A stretch of 64,000 nt of DNA from Alkalibacterium thalassium (GCF_900101165.1 NZ_FNFK01000001.1:1-64000), one strand, 5' to 3'. Shown: positions 16,881 to 25,752, counted from the first letter of the stretch. The notes: generated by a model from the sequence alone, not told the origin. Numbers and translations are program-made.

Positions 16881-17591
16881 GTGAATTACCAGACTAAAAT
16901 GAAACTTATGAGATGGAACAGAAAACCATTCATTACTTACGCTCTATTAGGTATAACCGGCTTTATGTATATTGTTCAGGAAGTCATGGGTGGGAGTACC
17001 AACCCTAGAGTTCTTGTGTTACTCGGTGCTAAAGTAAATGAACTGATCATACTGGGTGACTGGTACCGTCTCATAACACCAATGTTTCTTCATATTGGGA
17101 TTACTCATCTCTTGTTTAATGTCCTGATTTTATATTTTCTTGGAATCCAGCTCGAAAGCATATTTGGACACTGGCGGTTCTTTCTCTTGTATTTATTCAG
17201 TGCAATCGCAGGAAATGCGGCAAGTTTCGCCTTTAATCAGAATATTTCCGCAGGTGCCAGTACAGCATTGTTCGGTCTCTTCGGCTCAACGCTGGTATTA
17301 GGTAAGCTTTTTCCATCAAATCCGCAGATCGGAGCGATGGCAAAGAATTTTTCTCTGCTGATTGCTTTGAATCTGCTCTTCGGCATATTCAGTCCCAATA
17401 TTGATATGGCCGGTCATGTCGGTGGGCTCCTGGGTGGATACCTTCTAGCTTATGCGTTGACCGCCCCAAGGGCCTGGGAGATAAATAAACAGAGGCAGTT
17501 TGTTTACGCGCTGATTTACGTTGGGGTAGTGGCAGTGCTTATCTTTATAGGCTATTCCCGTTTGGTTCCCATCACACGATTATTCAATTAA
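16881..17591 (+). CDS. Rhomboid family intramembrane serine protease (GluP/YqgP-like)
   Basis: A 236-residue six- to seven-helix membrane protease. The catalytic serine motif is GASTALFG with S127, and the catalytic histidine is H179 in AGHVGGLLGG; an asparagine-containing HLLFN motif (76-80) is also present. It is shorter than B. subtilis GluP and lacks its cytoplasmic and C-terminal extensions. The start is a GTG after AAGGGAGCTAAAAAT. It lies 18 bp upstream of glcK, the order seen in the yqg region of Bacilli. Confidence 0.92.
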   Translation: MNYQTKMKLMRWNRKPFITYALLGITGFMYIVQEVMGGSTNPRVLVLLGAKVNELIILGDWYRLITPMFLHIGITHLLFNVLILYFLGIQLESIFGHWRFFLLYLFSAIAGNAASFAFNQNISAGASTALFGLFGSTLVLGKLFPSNPQIGAMAKNFSLLIALNLLFGIFSPNIDMAGHVGGLLGGYLLAYALTAPRAWEINKQRQFVYALIYVGVVAVLIFIGYSRLVPITRLFN

Positions 17592-17609
17592 CACTAAGGA
17601 GGAAGCAGT

Positions 17610-18596
17610 TTGGAAGATAAGAAAATCATAGGGATCGATCTTGGAGGGACTTCAGTTAAATTTGCCGTAGTGTCTACGGAAGGATCACTTCTGAATCAGT
17701 GGTCCATTCCTACAGATATCTCAGACCATGGCAGTCACATCACCCCTTCGATCATTGGGTCAGTACTGTCATTCATGAATGATCATGGTTATACTTCAAA
17801 GGATTTTATCGGTATCGGTATGGGGTCCCCAGGAACAGTGGATCGTCACGCAGGAACAGTTATCGGGGCCTACAATCTGAACTGGGATCAGTTACAGCCA
17901 GTCAGAGAACAGATCGAGAACGCTACAGGTATTCCGTTTTTCATTGATAACGACGCCAATGTCGCAGCTCTTGGCGAGCAGTGGATCGGAGCAGGCCATA
18001 ATGAACCAAACGTCGTCTTTGTCACTCTAGGAACTGGAGTAGGTGGAGGCGTAATCATGAACAACCAGCTTCTTCATGGAGCTAAAGGGGCAGCCGGTGA
18101 AATAGGACATATGACTGTTGACCGCAAAGGATACGCCTGCACGTGCGGGAAGCTTGGCTGTCTTGAAACAGTAGCCAGTGCGACCGGTGTGGTCAGAGTG
18201 GCCAGAGACAGAGCAGATACCTATCCTGATGCGTCACCATTGAAGGATCAGATCAAAGCTGGTGACTTAGTAGATACTAAACGCATTATGGATGCCGCCA
18301 AGGAAGGCGATGCATTCGCAGTTTCTGTAGTAGATGAAATCAGCGATTACTTAGGATTAGCATGCGGAAACATTGCAAATCTATTGAATCCTTCAACCAT
18401 TGTTATCGGAGGCGGTGTATCTAAGGCAGGCGAATTTCTTGCAGATAAGATCAGAGAACGTTTCAAGCTTTATGCATTCCCGACTATTCGAGAAGACACT
18501 CATATCAGAATTGCAGAATTAGGAAACGATGCAGGTGTCATAGGAGCGAGCTCGCTGGTCTTAAATGAATCTGTATATAAGCATATAAGTGAATAA
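17610..18596 (+). CDS. glcK: ROK family glucokinase
   Basis: A 328-residue cytosolic kinase that phosphorylates glucose to glucose 6-phosphate with ATP. The N-terminal phosphate loop is IDLGGTSVKF (9-18). The probable catalytic aspartate is D115 in DNDANVA. The ROK zinc motif is H167 with C177, C179 and C184 (CTCGKLGC). The start is a TTG after AAGGAGGAAGCAGT. It is cotranscribed with the rhomboid gene. With zwf elsewhere in the window it supports glucose use through glycolysis or the pentose phosphate pathway. Confidence 0.95.
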   Translation: MEDKKIIGIDLGGTSVKFAVVSTEGSLLNQWSIPTDISDHGSHITPSIIGSVLSFMNDHGYTSKDFIGIGMGSPGTVDRHAGTVIGAYNLNWDQLQPVREQIENATGIPFFIDNDANVAALGEQWIGAGHNEPNVVFVTLGTGVGGGVIMNNQLLHGAKGAAGEIGHMTVDRKGYACTCGKLGCLETVASATGVVRVARDRADTYPDASPLKDQIKAGDLVDTKRIMDAAKEGDAFAVSVVDEISDYLGLACGNIANLLNPSTIVIGGGVSKAGEFLADKIRERFKLYAFPTIREDTHIRIAELGNDAGVIGASSLVLNESVYKHISE

Positions 18597-18653
18597 TGTT
18601 CACGTAATGTGGTAAAATGGTTGTAACATAAACCACACAATGAGGTGAGCAGC

Positions 18654-19760
18654 ATGTCAGACAAAAAGGTATATTTAATAACCTTGAGGGTCTTTTTAAC
18701 ATGCTGTTCACTCTTTTTATTTGCCTGCGGGTCTTCTACAGATGGAAGTGTCAACAGCAGCAGCGAAACAGAAGAAATTGCTCATCCCATGGACCTTGAC
18801 CCGGAACAGTTTCAGAAGAACATAGGCTGGCTGGATGACGAAACGCTTCTTATCCACAAAGGCTCCAATGCAAGCCACCAGTTCATGTCCTATAATATCT
18901 TTACTGGAGAGTTTGAAGAGATATATGAAGAACATGCATATATTCTAAGTGTAGAAATAAGTCACACAAGAGACCAGATCCTATTTCAGGAAGTGTCCGA
19001 CGAAGCCATTTCTCTGAATGTCATGGATCTTTCCGGTAATATTCTTCATTCGACTCCGCTCCATTACAGCGGCTATGTGACTCTTGACTGGAATACTGTT
19101 GATCCGGATCTAGTCTTCATTTCACACTATGATTATGACAGTGAAGAAGAAATGGAAACCATACTGGTTCAAGTGTGGAATACAGAAGAAGAGACGCTTA
19201 CTCCAAAACCGATCGCTTCACTATATCCTAGATGGTACTCCTCCAATGTCTATGTCTATGTGGATGAACTGGAAGATAGGGATCTTTATATTGGAGACCT
19301 CAGAGAGGAAAATGGAGACATGGTAATCAGCAGAGATGCCCGTGACTTTTTCCTGCATCAGGATACCTTCATAGGTATCGTTCCTTCCGACATTAACAAC
19401 CATCAAGTCTATCTTTTTCATGAATACCCCTTTCTCGTCGGGGACACTGTGATTGAAGTGCCCAAAGTATCTATGAATGATTACCCCGTCAAACCACACT
19501 TAACGCAGTCAAATCGAAATGGAAAGATTCTGGCTGTTCTACCTGATGAACCAGTAATTCTAGAAGAAGAATTAGGCACGTACACGCTCTCTCAGCTGGA
19601 TTTTGAAAACGAAACTGTTGAGGAGATCATTCCGTTACCGTATGATGCACCGATTTGTCTTTCACCAGATGAGAATTACGTGTTGTACGGCTGGCGGTAC
19701 GAGTACCTTATCGAACTGGACACAGGGGATATGCATTCACTGGTGGACATTTCTTCCTGA
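18654..19760 (+). CDS. YqgU-like lipoprotein
   Basis: A 368-residue secreted lipoprotein of unknown role. The signal peptide (about 1-25) ends in the lipobox LFAC with the acylated cysteine followed by GSS. The mature part is a series of short beta-repeats (for example GWLDDETLLI, then LDWNTVDPDLVFI and LSPDENYVLYG) that suggests a beta-propeller. Position after glcK and size match Bacillus YqgU. The ATG at 18654 follows AATGAGGTGAGCAGC; the GTG at 18645 lies within that ribosome site. It is probably anchored to the outer face of the membrane. Confidence 0.72.
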   Translation: MSDKKVYLITLRVFLTCCSLFLFACGSSTDGSVNSSSETEEIAHPMDLDPEQFQKNIGWLDDETLLIHKGSNASHQFMSYNIFTGEFEEIYEEHAYILSVEISHTRDQILFQEVSDEAISLNVMDLSGNILHSTPLHYSGYVTLDWNTVDPDLVFISHYDYDSEEEMETILVQVWNTEEETLTPKPIASLYPRWYSSNVYVYVDELEDRDLYIGDLREENGDMVISRDARDFFLHQDTFIGIVPSDINNHQVYLFHEYPFLVGDTVIEVPKVSMNDYPVKPHLTQSNRNGKILAVLPDEPVILEEELGTYTLSQLDFENETVEEIIPLPYDAPICLSPDENYVLYGWRYEYLIELDTGDMHSLVDISS

Positions 19761-19833
19761 AAATACAGACTGGAATTTTGCTTGATATTACGGTAAAATA
19801 GAAGGTGATAAGCGTACAGAGAGGGAGTTATTT

Positions 19834-20238
19834 TTGGATAATTGGACAATCGTAACAATCATTTTATGGATCGGAATCATTGCCTGGGGGATCTGGGAAC
19901 TAGTTCAGTATTTCAGAAGAAAGAATGCAGCGACGGCGTTGGAAAATGATGAATTCAAGCAGGACATGCGTAAAGCCCAGATTGTTGACGTTCGTGGTAA
20001 AGACGACTTTGATGCTGGCCATATTCTTGGCGCGCGCAACATTCCGTATATGCAGATGAAGCAGCGTGCTGGTGAACTGCGTAAGGATCAGCCGATCTAT
20101 CTTTATGATGATAAAAAGACAATGAGTTACCGAGCTGCTCTGCTGCTTAAGAAAAATGGGTACGATAACCTATATGTTCTGAAAGACGGCTACGAGAAAT
20201 GGGACGGTAAAATTAAACGCAAAAAGCCGATTCACTGA
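19834..20238 (+). CDS. Membrane-anchored rhodanese-like protein, active-site Cys replaced
   Basis: A 134-residue protein with an N-terminal membrane helix (about 5-25) and a rhodanese domain (about 38-128: AQIVDVRGKDDFDAGHI, ARNIPY, LKDGYEKW). In active rhodaneses the loop after the YLY strand begins with Cys; here it is D92 (YLYDDKKTMSYR), so sulfur transfer by the usual mechanism is not expected. It may have a binding or regulatory role. The start is a TTG after GAGAGGGAGTTATTT. The gene follows the YqgU-like gene by about 70 bp and has its own terminator. Confidence 0.88.
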   Translation: MDNWTIVTIILWIGIIAWGIWELVQYFRRKNAATALENDEFKQDMRKAQIVDVRGKDDFDAGHILGARNIPYMQMKQRAGELRKDQPIYLYDDKKTMSYRAALLLKKNGYDNLYVLKDGYEKWDGKIKRKKPIH

Positions 20239-20293
20239 TCCAGCAGTAGATTGGACTTGCACTCACTTGTTCAAAGTGATACATTTTAATATG

Positions 20294-20332
20294 ACAAAAA
20301 AAGGAAATCACTTAGGGGTTTCCTTTTTTTTA
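20294..20332 (+). terminator. Terminator of the rhodanese-like gene
   Basis: AAAAAAAGGAAA pairs with TTTCCTTTTTTT. Its position argues against starting the following MFS gene upstream of it. Confidence 0.9.
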
Positions 20333-20380
20333 ATAGCAGAATTACAGATGACAGCGTGTCATAAAACAAAGGAGCAGACA

Positions 20381-21865
20381 GTGGATATTAGACGAACAAA
20401 ATGGGGGAGAAAAGCTGTCTTTCTCATTACAAAACAGCTGGACAGGCGCGATAATAATGAAGTACCTTACTGGATGGTGTATACAGCACTGTTTGCCGGA
20501 TCTCTGATGGTCATAATGAATCAGACGGCAATAAAGACTGCTCTTCCGACTATGATAAATGATTTGAATGTGTCTCCTTCGATTGGTCAATGGACCGTTT
20601 CCGGTTACACGCTTGTCAAAGGAATAATGGTGCCGATCACAGCGTTCGCCATGAACAAGTTCAGATCGAGGAACCTTTTCGTATTAATGATGATCGTCTT
20701 CGGTGCTGGGTCATTTATAGCCGGACTTGGCATCAACTTTGCCGTTGTGCTCTTTGGCGCGATCCTGCAGGGAGTCGGTGCAGGAATGGTCATTCCTCTT
20801 ATGCAGACAATCATTCTTACTGTATCACCGCCTGAAAAACGGGGGAGCGCCTTGGGACTGATGGGAGTAGTTTTAGGACTGGGTCCCACACTAGGTCCAG
20901 CTTTAGGTGGATGGATTGTTGATACCTTGTCATGGCACTTTATCTTTTACGGTCTCTTTATTGGCTCGGCAGTAGTCATCCCTATAGCTATCCTGACTCT
21001 GACAGATGTTCTGCCTATGAGTGACCCGAGGATAGACTGGGTATCAATTAGACATTCTCTGATCGGATTCGGAGTCCTTCTCTTTGGACTGTCGATCATG
21101 GGTTCACAAGGATTCGATTCGATCGTAGCCTGGGTGTCGGTGGTTATCGGAAGTCTCTTTATTTATCTGTTTATCAGACGCAATCTTCACAGCCCCGAAC
21201 CGATGCTGAATGTTTCCTTGTTTAAAAACAGGACCTTTAGCCTTGCAGTGATTATTACTATGCTGGGACTCATGGTTATTACAGGTATATCAAACGTCAT
21301 GCCGATGTACATCCAGACTGTTCTTGGACGTTCGGCTACTCTGTCAGGCCTTATTCTTCTTCCTGGAGGAATGTTCAAAGCTTTTATCTCGCCAGTAACC
21401 GGACGAATTTACGACAGGTACGGGGTAGCTAAGGTTGCGCCTCTAGGGGGACTGGCCTTATTTGCTGGAACAGCTCTTTTAGTATTTGTCGGACAAGATA
21501 CATCGATCTGGTATATTGTGGCTGTATATTTGCTGCTGTCCATAGGCTTTGGCGTTTTCAATATTCCGGTTACAACGGCTGGGATGAACGCTCTGCCCGA
21601 TGATCAGATGGGGCACGGGACTTCTGCCCGGCAGACAGTGAGACAGATCGGCTCGAGTTTTGCCATTACACTCGTCTTTGCTTCAATGTCCATCGTCTCA
21701 GCCTTTGCAAACACACCAACTCTCGAAGCAGCTGAAGCAGGAGGAGCTAAGCCCGACTTGACAATTGAAGGAATTAGGGGCGGATTTGGTATGGTTACCG
21801 TACTGGCTCTGGCAGCCTTTATTCTTACATTCTTCCTGAGAGAAAAAACAGTCAGACAAAAATAA
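20381..21865 (+). CDS. MFS transporter, DHA2 (14-helix drug:proton antiporter) family
   Basis: A 494-residue integral membrane exporter with about 14 hydrophobic segments from residue 25 to 490. The first helix carries a variant of the family motif (MNQTAIKTALPTM), and motif C-like GxxxGPxxGG is seen as VLGLGPTLGPALGGWI. Substrate is unknown; multidrug or lipid-type export is usual. The GTG at 20381 is preferred because AAAGGAGCAGACA precedes it; an open frame reaching back to 20267 runs through a terminator. It is monocistronic and converges on the next gene across a strong two-way terminator. Confidence 0.88.
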   Translation: MDIRRTKWGRKAVFLITKQLDRRDNNEVPYWMVYTALFAGSLMVIMNQTAIKTALPTMINDLNVSPSIGQWTVSGYTLVKGIMVPITAFAMNKFRSRNLFVLMMIVFGAGSFIAGLGINFAVVLFGAILQGVGAGMVIPLMQTIILTVSPPEKRGSALGLMGVVLGLGPTLGPALGGWIVDTLSWHFIFYGLFIGSAVVIPIAILTLTDVLPMSDPRIDWVSIRHSLIGFGVLLFGLSIMGSQGFDSIVAWVSVVIGSLFIYLFIRRNLHSPEPMLNVSLFKNRTFSLAVIITMLGLMVITGISNVMPMYIQTVLGRSATLSGLILLPGGMFKAFISPVTGRIYDRYGVAKVAPLGGLALFAGTALLVFVGQDTSIWYIVAVYLLLSIGFGVFNIPVTTAGMNALPDDQMGHGTSARQTVRQIGSSFAITLVFASMSIVSAFANTPTLEAAEAGGAKPDLTIEGIRGGFGMVTVLALAAFILTFFLREKTVRQK

Positions 21866-21866
21866 A

Positions 21867-21926
21867 AAAGAACGTCGACACATGTGACTATCCGGAAGAG
21901 ATAACCAATAAGTGTTGACGTTCTTT
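21867..21926. terminator. Bidirectional terminator between MFS gene and PPDK regulator gene
   Basis: AAAGAACGTCGACAC (21867-21881) pairs with GTGTTGACGTTCTTT (21912-21926) with one G-T pair, flanked by A- and T-runs. Confidence 0.93.
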
Positions 21927-21929
21927 GTT

Positions 21930-22739
21930 TTATTTCTGAAGTGAATTGATAATAATAGCAGCAGTTTCTTCAATTGACTTGGTGGCCACATTGATGACCT
22001 GGCAATTAAGCTTCTTATATAATTCTTCAGCATATTTAATTTCTTTTCGAATACGATTTTTATCTGAATACGGCGTGTCTGGCTGCATGCCATATGAAAT
22101 CATGCGTTCTCTTCGGATATTGGACAGCATCTCTTCATCATTAGTCAGGCCGACGATTTTATTTGAATCGACCTGCCATATTTCTTCAGGTAAAGTAGAC
22201 TCAGGAAGTAAGGGTAAGTTGGCCACTTTATAATTCTGATTTGCCAGAAAAATGCTGAGCGGAGTTTTTGATGTTCTAGAAATACCCAAAATGACAATAT
22301 CAGCCTCAAGAAAACCTTTGGGATCTTTCCCGTCATCATACTTGACTGCAAATTCCAGTGCACCGATCCGGTCAAAATATTTGTCATCAAGTTTATGCTT
22401 GGCGCCTGGCTTATGCGTTGGCAGAGTATTAGACCGCAAAGTCAATTCATTGATCAGAGGATTGATCACGTCGAAACAGGTCAGATCATTTTCAAGACAA
22501 AAGTCTTCTATACTATCGACCAGTTCGGGGTTAACCAAGGTATGCAGAACGATACCATCAATTTCTTTTGCACTTTCCAGGATAGTTTTCAGCTGATCTT
22601 CCTGTCTGATAAAAGGGAAGTTCTTCAGATCGAATGCTACTTCAGGAAACTGGGCTCTTGCCGCATAATATATATTGCTTGCTGTACCTCCTACAGAATC
22701 GGATAAAACAAAAACTGTTGCAGCGGGTCTTCCATTCAT
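21930..22739 (-). CDS. Pyruvate, phosphate dikinase regulatory protein (DUF299, YqfL-like)
   Basis: A 269-residue bifunctional ADP-dependent kinase and phosphate-dependent pyrophosphorylase that switches pyruvate phosphate dikinase off and on. The P-loop-like motif GISRTSKT lies near 150-157, and the N-terminal FVLSDSVGGTA is characteristic. The ATG at 22739 follows GGAAGGACTGATT; an upstream extension lacks a ribosome site. No dikinase gene is in the window. In Bacilli this gene sits next to the Fur-like gene and near the DEAD-box helicase gene, partly mirrored here. The gene is divergent from the Fur-like gene. Confidence 0.9.
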   Translation of the reverse strand: MNGRPAATVFVLSDSVGGTASNIYYAARAQFPEVAFDLKNFPFIRQEDQLKTILESAKEIDGIVLHTLVNPELVDSIEDFCLENDLTCFDVINPLINELTLRSNTLPTHKPGAKHKLDDKYFDRIGALEFAVKYDDGKDPKGFLEADIVILGISRTSKTPLSIFLANQNYKVANLPLLPESTLPEEIWQVDSNKIVGLTNDEEMLSNIRRERMISYGMQPDTPYSDKNRIRKEIKYAEELYKKLNCQVINVATKSIEETAAIIINSLQK

Positions 22740-22814
22740 AATAATCAGTCCTTCCGAGAAGTTTATATATTCAGTATAAAGCATTCGATCATAAAATTGT
22801 ACCAAAAATGTTCC

Positions 22815-22842
22815 TTGAAAAATTAGACATTTCCGATATACT
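22815..22842 (+). promoter_or_regulatory. Probable promoter of the Fur/Zur gene
   Basis: TTGAAA (22815-22820), 16-bp spacer, TATACT (22837-22842), 33 bp upstream of the start codon. Confidence 0.55.
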
Positions 22843-22875
22843 GAAAGATAGAAATTAGAAAAGGAAGCGATTCTG

Positions 22876-23298
22876 TTGACAGCTTTTGAACAAGCCGTTA
22901 GAACACTGAAACGGAATGGTTACAAGACGACAGGGAAAAGACAGCGAATACTGGAAATTCTATATAACAGAAAAAAGTATATGTCTGCTAAAGAAGTCCA
23001 GGATCACTTGAAAGAAATGTTCCCGGGCATAAGTCCTGACACTATTTACCGCAATCTTCACACATTTGTAGAACTGTCCGTTGTTGAAGAGACAGAACTG
23101 AACGGGGAAAAACTATTTCGTTCCAGCTGTGATGTACACGGACATCACCATCATTTTATCTGTACCGAATGCGGGCAGACGCGTGAACTTGAGATGTGCC
23201 CGATGGATATGTTCCAGGGGCAGCTACCAGGTTGTGAAGTCACATCTCATCGATTTGAATTGTTTGGAAAATGTGCAGACTGCAGTCTCGCCGTCTGA
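22876..23298 (+). CDS. Fur family metalloregulator, probably Zur-like
   Basis: A 140-residue dimeric repressor. The N-terminal winged helix (about 1-85, with GKRQRILEILY and SPDTIYRNL) binds DNA. The C-terminal domain has the structural zinc pairs C96/C99 and C133/C136 and a histidine-rich sensing site (DVHGHHHHF, 86-94). Its genomic setting next to a YqfL-like gene resembles B. subtilis zur (yqfV), so zinc sensing is the best guess; iron or peroxide sensing cannot be excluded. The start is a TTG after AAAGGAAGCGATTCTG. No target transporter genes are adjacent. Confidence 0.88.
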   Translation: MTAFEQAVRTLKRNGYKTTGKRQRILEILYNRKKYMSAKEVQDHLKEMFPGISPDTIYRNLHTFVELSVVEETELNGEKLFRSSCDVHGHHHHFICTECGQTRELEMCPMDMFQGQLPGCEVTSHRFELFGKCADCSLAV

Positions 23299-23360
23299 TC
23301 ATCAGAGTATAGTGAGTGAGAGTGTTTACTTTTTGTCCATATTTAATTTTGGGCATGGTG

Positions 23361-23389
23361 TTGACGCTCTCTCTTTATTTGTATATAAT
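23361..23389 (+). promoter_or_regulatory. Strong sigma-A promoter of rpsU
   Basis: TTGACG (23361-23366), 17-bp spacer, TATAAT (23384-23389). The resulting leader before rpsU is about 130 nt and includes an ATTATG/CATAAT hairpin near 23404-23423. Confidence 0.8.
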
Positions 23390-23525
23390 GATTAATGAAT
23401 TGTTATTATGTGCAAGTGCATAATCAACAGTTACATCATTTATTGATAGGGAAGACCAATTGTGACTAATATGATTTTACAAAGCAATAGGAACGCCCTG
23501 AACGTACGAGGGGAGGGGAACAACG

Positions 23526-23699
23526 TTGACTAAAACAGATATCAAAAAAGGTGAAAGTCTTGATGATGCTCTTCGTCGTTTCAAACGTTCCGTATCTAAA
23601 ACGGGTACATTGAAAGAAGCCCGTAAACGTGAGTACTATGAAAAGCCTAGTGTTAAACGTAAAAAGAAATCTGAGGAAGCACGCAAGCGTAAATTCTAA
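23526..23699 (+). CDS. rpsU: 30S ribosomal protein bS21
   Basis: A 57-residue, very basic small-subunit protein ([20 protein letters not shown].. ending [11 protein letters not shown]) that helps initiation-site recognition. The start is a TTG at 23526 after GAGGGGAGGGGAACAACG. It lies 49 bp upstream of the yqeY-type gene, the conserved rpsU-yqeY pair of Firmicutes, and a strong promoter precedes it. Confidence 0.96.
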   Translation: MTKTDIKKGESLDDALRRFKRSVSKTGTLKEARKREYYEKPSVKRKKKSEEARKRKF

Positions 23700-23748
23700 T
23701 AGAGCACCTATACTATTAAAGTTTATATCTCATATAGAAGGTGATTAG

Positions 23749-24198
23749 ATGGCTCGTCTTGATGAATTGAATCAAGAGATGAAAATCGCGATGAAAGCAA
23801 AAGATAAAGAAAAGTTATCTACTATTCGTATGTTGAAATCTGCCTTACAGACCGAACAGATCAATAAGGGAGAAGAACTGACAGAAGAAGACGAATTGAC
23901 CGTTCTTTCTCGTGAGAAAAAACAGCGTGTCGAATCTTTAAATGAGTTCAAAGCGGCCGGTCGTGATGACCTGGTTCTTAAACTCGAAAGAGAAATTGAA
24001 ATCGTCGATGACTATTTGCCGGCTCAGTTAAGCGAAGAAGAAGTTCGTGAAATCGTGCAGGACACGGTGAAACAGACTGGCGCATCCTCAATGAAGGATA
24101 TGGGAAAAGTCATGGGTGCTTTGATGCCTAAAGTAAAAGGTAAAGCTGACGGCAATCTGGTCAGCTCCATCGTCAAAGAAGAACTGAATAAACAATAG
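23749..24198 (+). CDS. yqeY: GatB/YqeY domain protein
   Basis: A 149-residue protein consisting only of the YqeY domain, which is similar to the C-terminal tRNA-contacting domain of GatB. It starts ARLDELNQEMKIAMKAKDK, includes IVDDYLPAQLSEEEV near 83-98 and ends with the conserved GALMPKVKGKADGNLVS-type block (about 123-140). A tRNA-related role is assumed for the family but not proven. It is cotranscribed with rpsU; AAGGTGATTAG precedes the ATG. Confidence 0.93.
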   Translation: MARLDELNQEMKIAMKAKDKEKLSTIRMLKSALQTEQINKGEELTEEDELTVLSREKKQRVESLNEFKAAGRDDLVLKLEREIEIVDDYLPAQLSEEEVREIVQDTVKQTGASSMKDMGKVMGALMPKVKGKADGNLVSSIVKEELNKQ

Positions 24199-24203
24199 AA
24201 AGT

Positions 24204-24250
24204 ACCGCAGCTGTGGGGACATCTCGTCTCCAGTCATCTGCGGTCTTTTT
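24204..24250 (+). terminator. Terminator of rpsU-yqeY
   Basis: ACCGCAG (24204-24210) pairs with CTGCGGT (24238-24244), with an inner GGGGAC/GTCTCC stem, followed by CTTTTTC. Confidence 0.92.
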
Positions 24251-24345
24251 CTAGCTGAAATATATACACATAGTTGTGGTCACACCTTATCTTGATGATA
24301 TAAGTGTACTTATGTGATTTTATCAGTGAAATTTTTTGCGCAAAA

Positions 24346-24602
24346 TCAATAGCTCTTCAACTCCAGCTGGACTCCTGTCCGAGCTCCGGTGCAATCGCCA
24401 TAGCCCCTTAACTCAAATGGAAATCCTGTCCGAGTTCCAGTGCAATCGCGATAGCGCCTTAACTCAAATGATAATCCTAGCTGAGTTCCGGTGCAATCGC
24501 CAGAGCGCCTTAACTCAAATGGAAATCCTGTTCGAGTTCCGGTGCAATCGCCATAGCGCCTTAACTCAAATGGAAATTCTGTCCGAGTTACAGTGCAATC
24601 CA
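24346..24602. repeat. Family A tandem repeat array 1 (five 51-bp units)
   Basis: Five direct copies have exact 51-bp spacing; the AACTC anchors are at 24359, 24410, 24461, 24512 and 24563. Each unit contains GAGTTCCGGTGCAATCGC (or a one- to three-base variant) and an AACTC...GAGTT inverted repeat. The array lies in the gap between the yqeY terminator and phoH, about 150 bp before phoH. Because 51 is divisible by three, long open frames arise on both strands; they have no ribosome sites and are not called as genes. Confidence 0.95.
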
Positions 24603-24759
24603 AGTAGTGGCTCAGCACATAACTTCCAAAAAAACAGACCAACCATGTCATCAAAATCCCCCTCATATTGAAACACTTTTCACCAACTTTATAGAGATTT
24701 TAATGTTTTTATGCTATGATTTAATGGAATACCGTTAATAAGAAGGAGATGTCACCTGG

Positions 24760-25752
24760 TTGACTGAATCAATCGAAAAAAGACGTATAGAACTTGAAGA
24801 TTCTGAGAGATTATTTACACTTTTTGGTCCTCAGAATAGTCATTTGAATTTGATAGAAGAAGAACTGGACGTATCGATCAATAGTCGAGGCACTCAAATG
24901 GACGTTCAAGGCACCCCTGAAGCAATCAGTCAGGTAGAAGCGCTGTTTGAACAGCTGCTGACTCTTGATGACAAAGGGATCAAAGTAAAAAAAGCAGATA
25001 TTATTTCAGCTATCAGGATGGCTAAACAGGGAAAACTTTCTCAGTTTGTCAGAATGTACGAAGAAGAGATCACTAGAGATAAAGATGGTAAAGCGATTCG
25101 AGTGAAAAACGTCGGCCAGCGCGATTATGTCGAGTCGATCAAGAAGAACGATATCGTCTTCGGCATTGGTCCGGCCGGAACAGGAAAAACGTTCATTGCT
25201 GTTGCAATGGCAGTGGCCGCCATGAGAAAAGGGGATGTGAAACGTATTGTCATTACCCGCCCGGCGGTTGAAGCTGGAGAGAATCTTGGATTTCTACCTG
25301 GAGATCTTAAGGAAAAAGTCGATCCGTATCTGAGACCACTGTATGATGCCTTGTATACCGTCTTTGGCACCGAACATACGAATCGTCTGATCGAAAGAGA
25401 AACGATCGAGGTCGCACCTCTGGCATACATGAGAGGCCGTACGCTGGATGATGCCTTCATTATTCTTGATGAGGCTCAGAATACGACTGTGCAGCAGATG
25501 AAAATGTTCCTGACTCGTCTGGGGTTCAATTCCAAGATGGTCATCAATGGAGACATCACCCAAGTCGATCTGCCGAGACGGACGACAAGCGGTCTGATCC
25601 ATGCTGAACGTGTACTGACTGGAGTTAAAGGAATTGGTCATATCAAATTTGAAGCTGAAGATGTTATCAGACATCCACTGGTCGCAAAAGTGATCAGAGC
25701 TTACGACAATGAAACGGATAGGGAAGATTATGGAAACGATAATTTACGATGA
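24760..25752 (+). CDS. phoH: PhoH-like ATPase
   Basis: A 330-residue cytosolic P-loop ATPase. An N-terminal region of about 100 residues, KH-like in other PhoH proteins, precedes the ATPase domain with Walker A GPAGTGKT near 136-143 and Walker B IILDEAQNTT near 235-244. It is linked to RNA metabolism and ribosome assembly by its constant company with ybeY and era. The start is a TTG after AAGGAGATGTCACCTGG. The 3' end overlaps ybeY by 23 bp, opening a tight operon phoH-ybeY-dgkA-cdd-era-recO. Confidence 0.94.
   Translation: MTESIEKRRIELEDSERLFTLFGPQNSHLNLIEEELDVSINSRGTQMDVQGTPEAISQVEALFEQLLTLDDKGIKVKKADIISAIRMAKQGKLSQFVRMYEEEITRDKDGKAIRVKNVGQRDYVESIKKNDIVFGIGPAGTGKTFIAVAMAVAAMRKGDVKRIVITRPAVEAGENLGFLPGDLKEKVDPYLRPLYDALYTVFGTEHTNRLIERETIEVAPLAYMRGRTLDDAFIILDEAQNTTVQQMKMFLTRLGFNSKMVINGDITQVDLPRRTTSGLIHAERVLTGVKGIGHIKFEAEDVIRHPLVAKVIRAYDNETDREDYGNDNLR

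Noticed and set aside
20267-20380. N-terminal extension of the MFS transporter
   Set aside because: It would be translated through the rho-independent terminator at 20294-20332; a GTG with a good ribosome site follows at 20381.
24346-24602. CRISPR array
   Set aside because: The whole 51-bp unit is repeated with no unique spacers, and no cas genes are present; the other arrays fail in the same way.
24336-24671. Long open frames on both strands over repeat array A1 (111 and 106 codons)
   Set aside because: They follow from a repeat unit divisible by three, have no ribosome site, and give purely repetitive peptides; the same happens in array A2 where the orientation is reversed.
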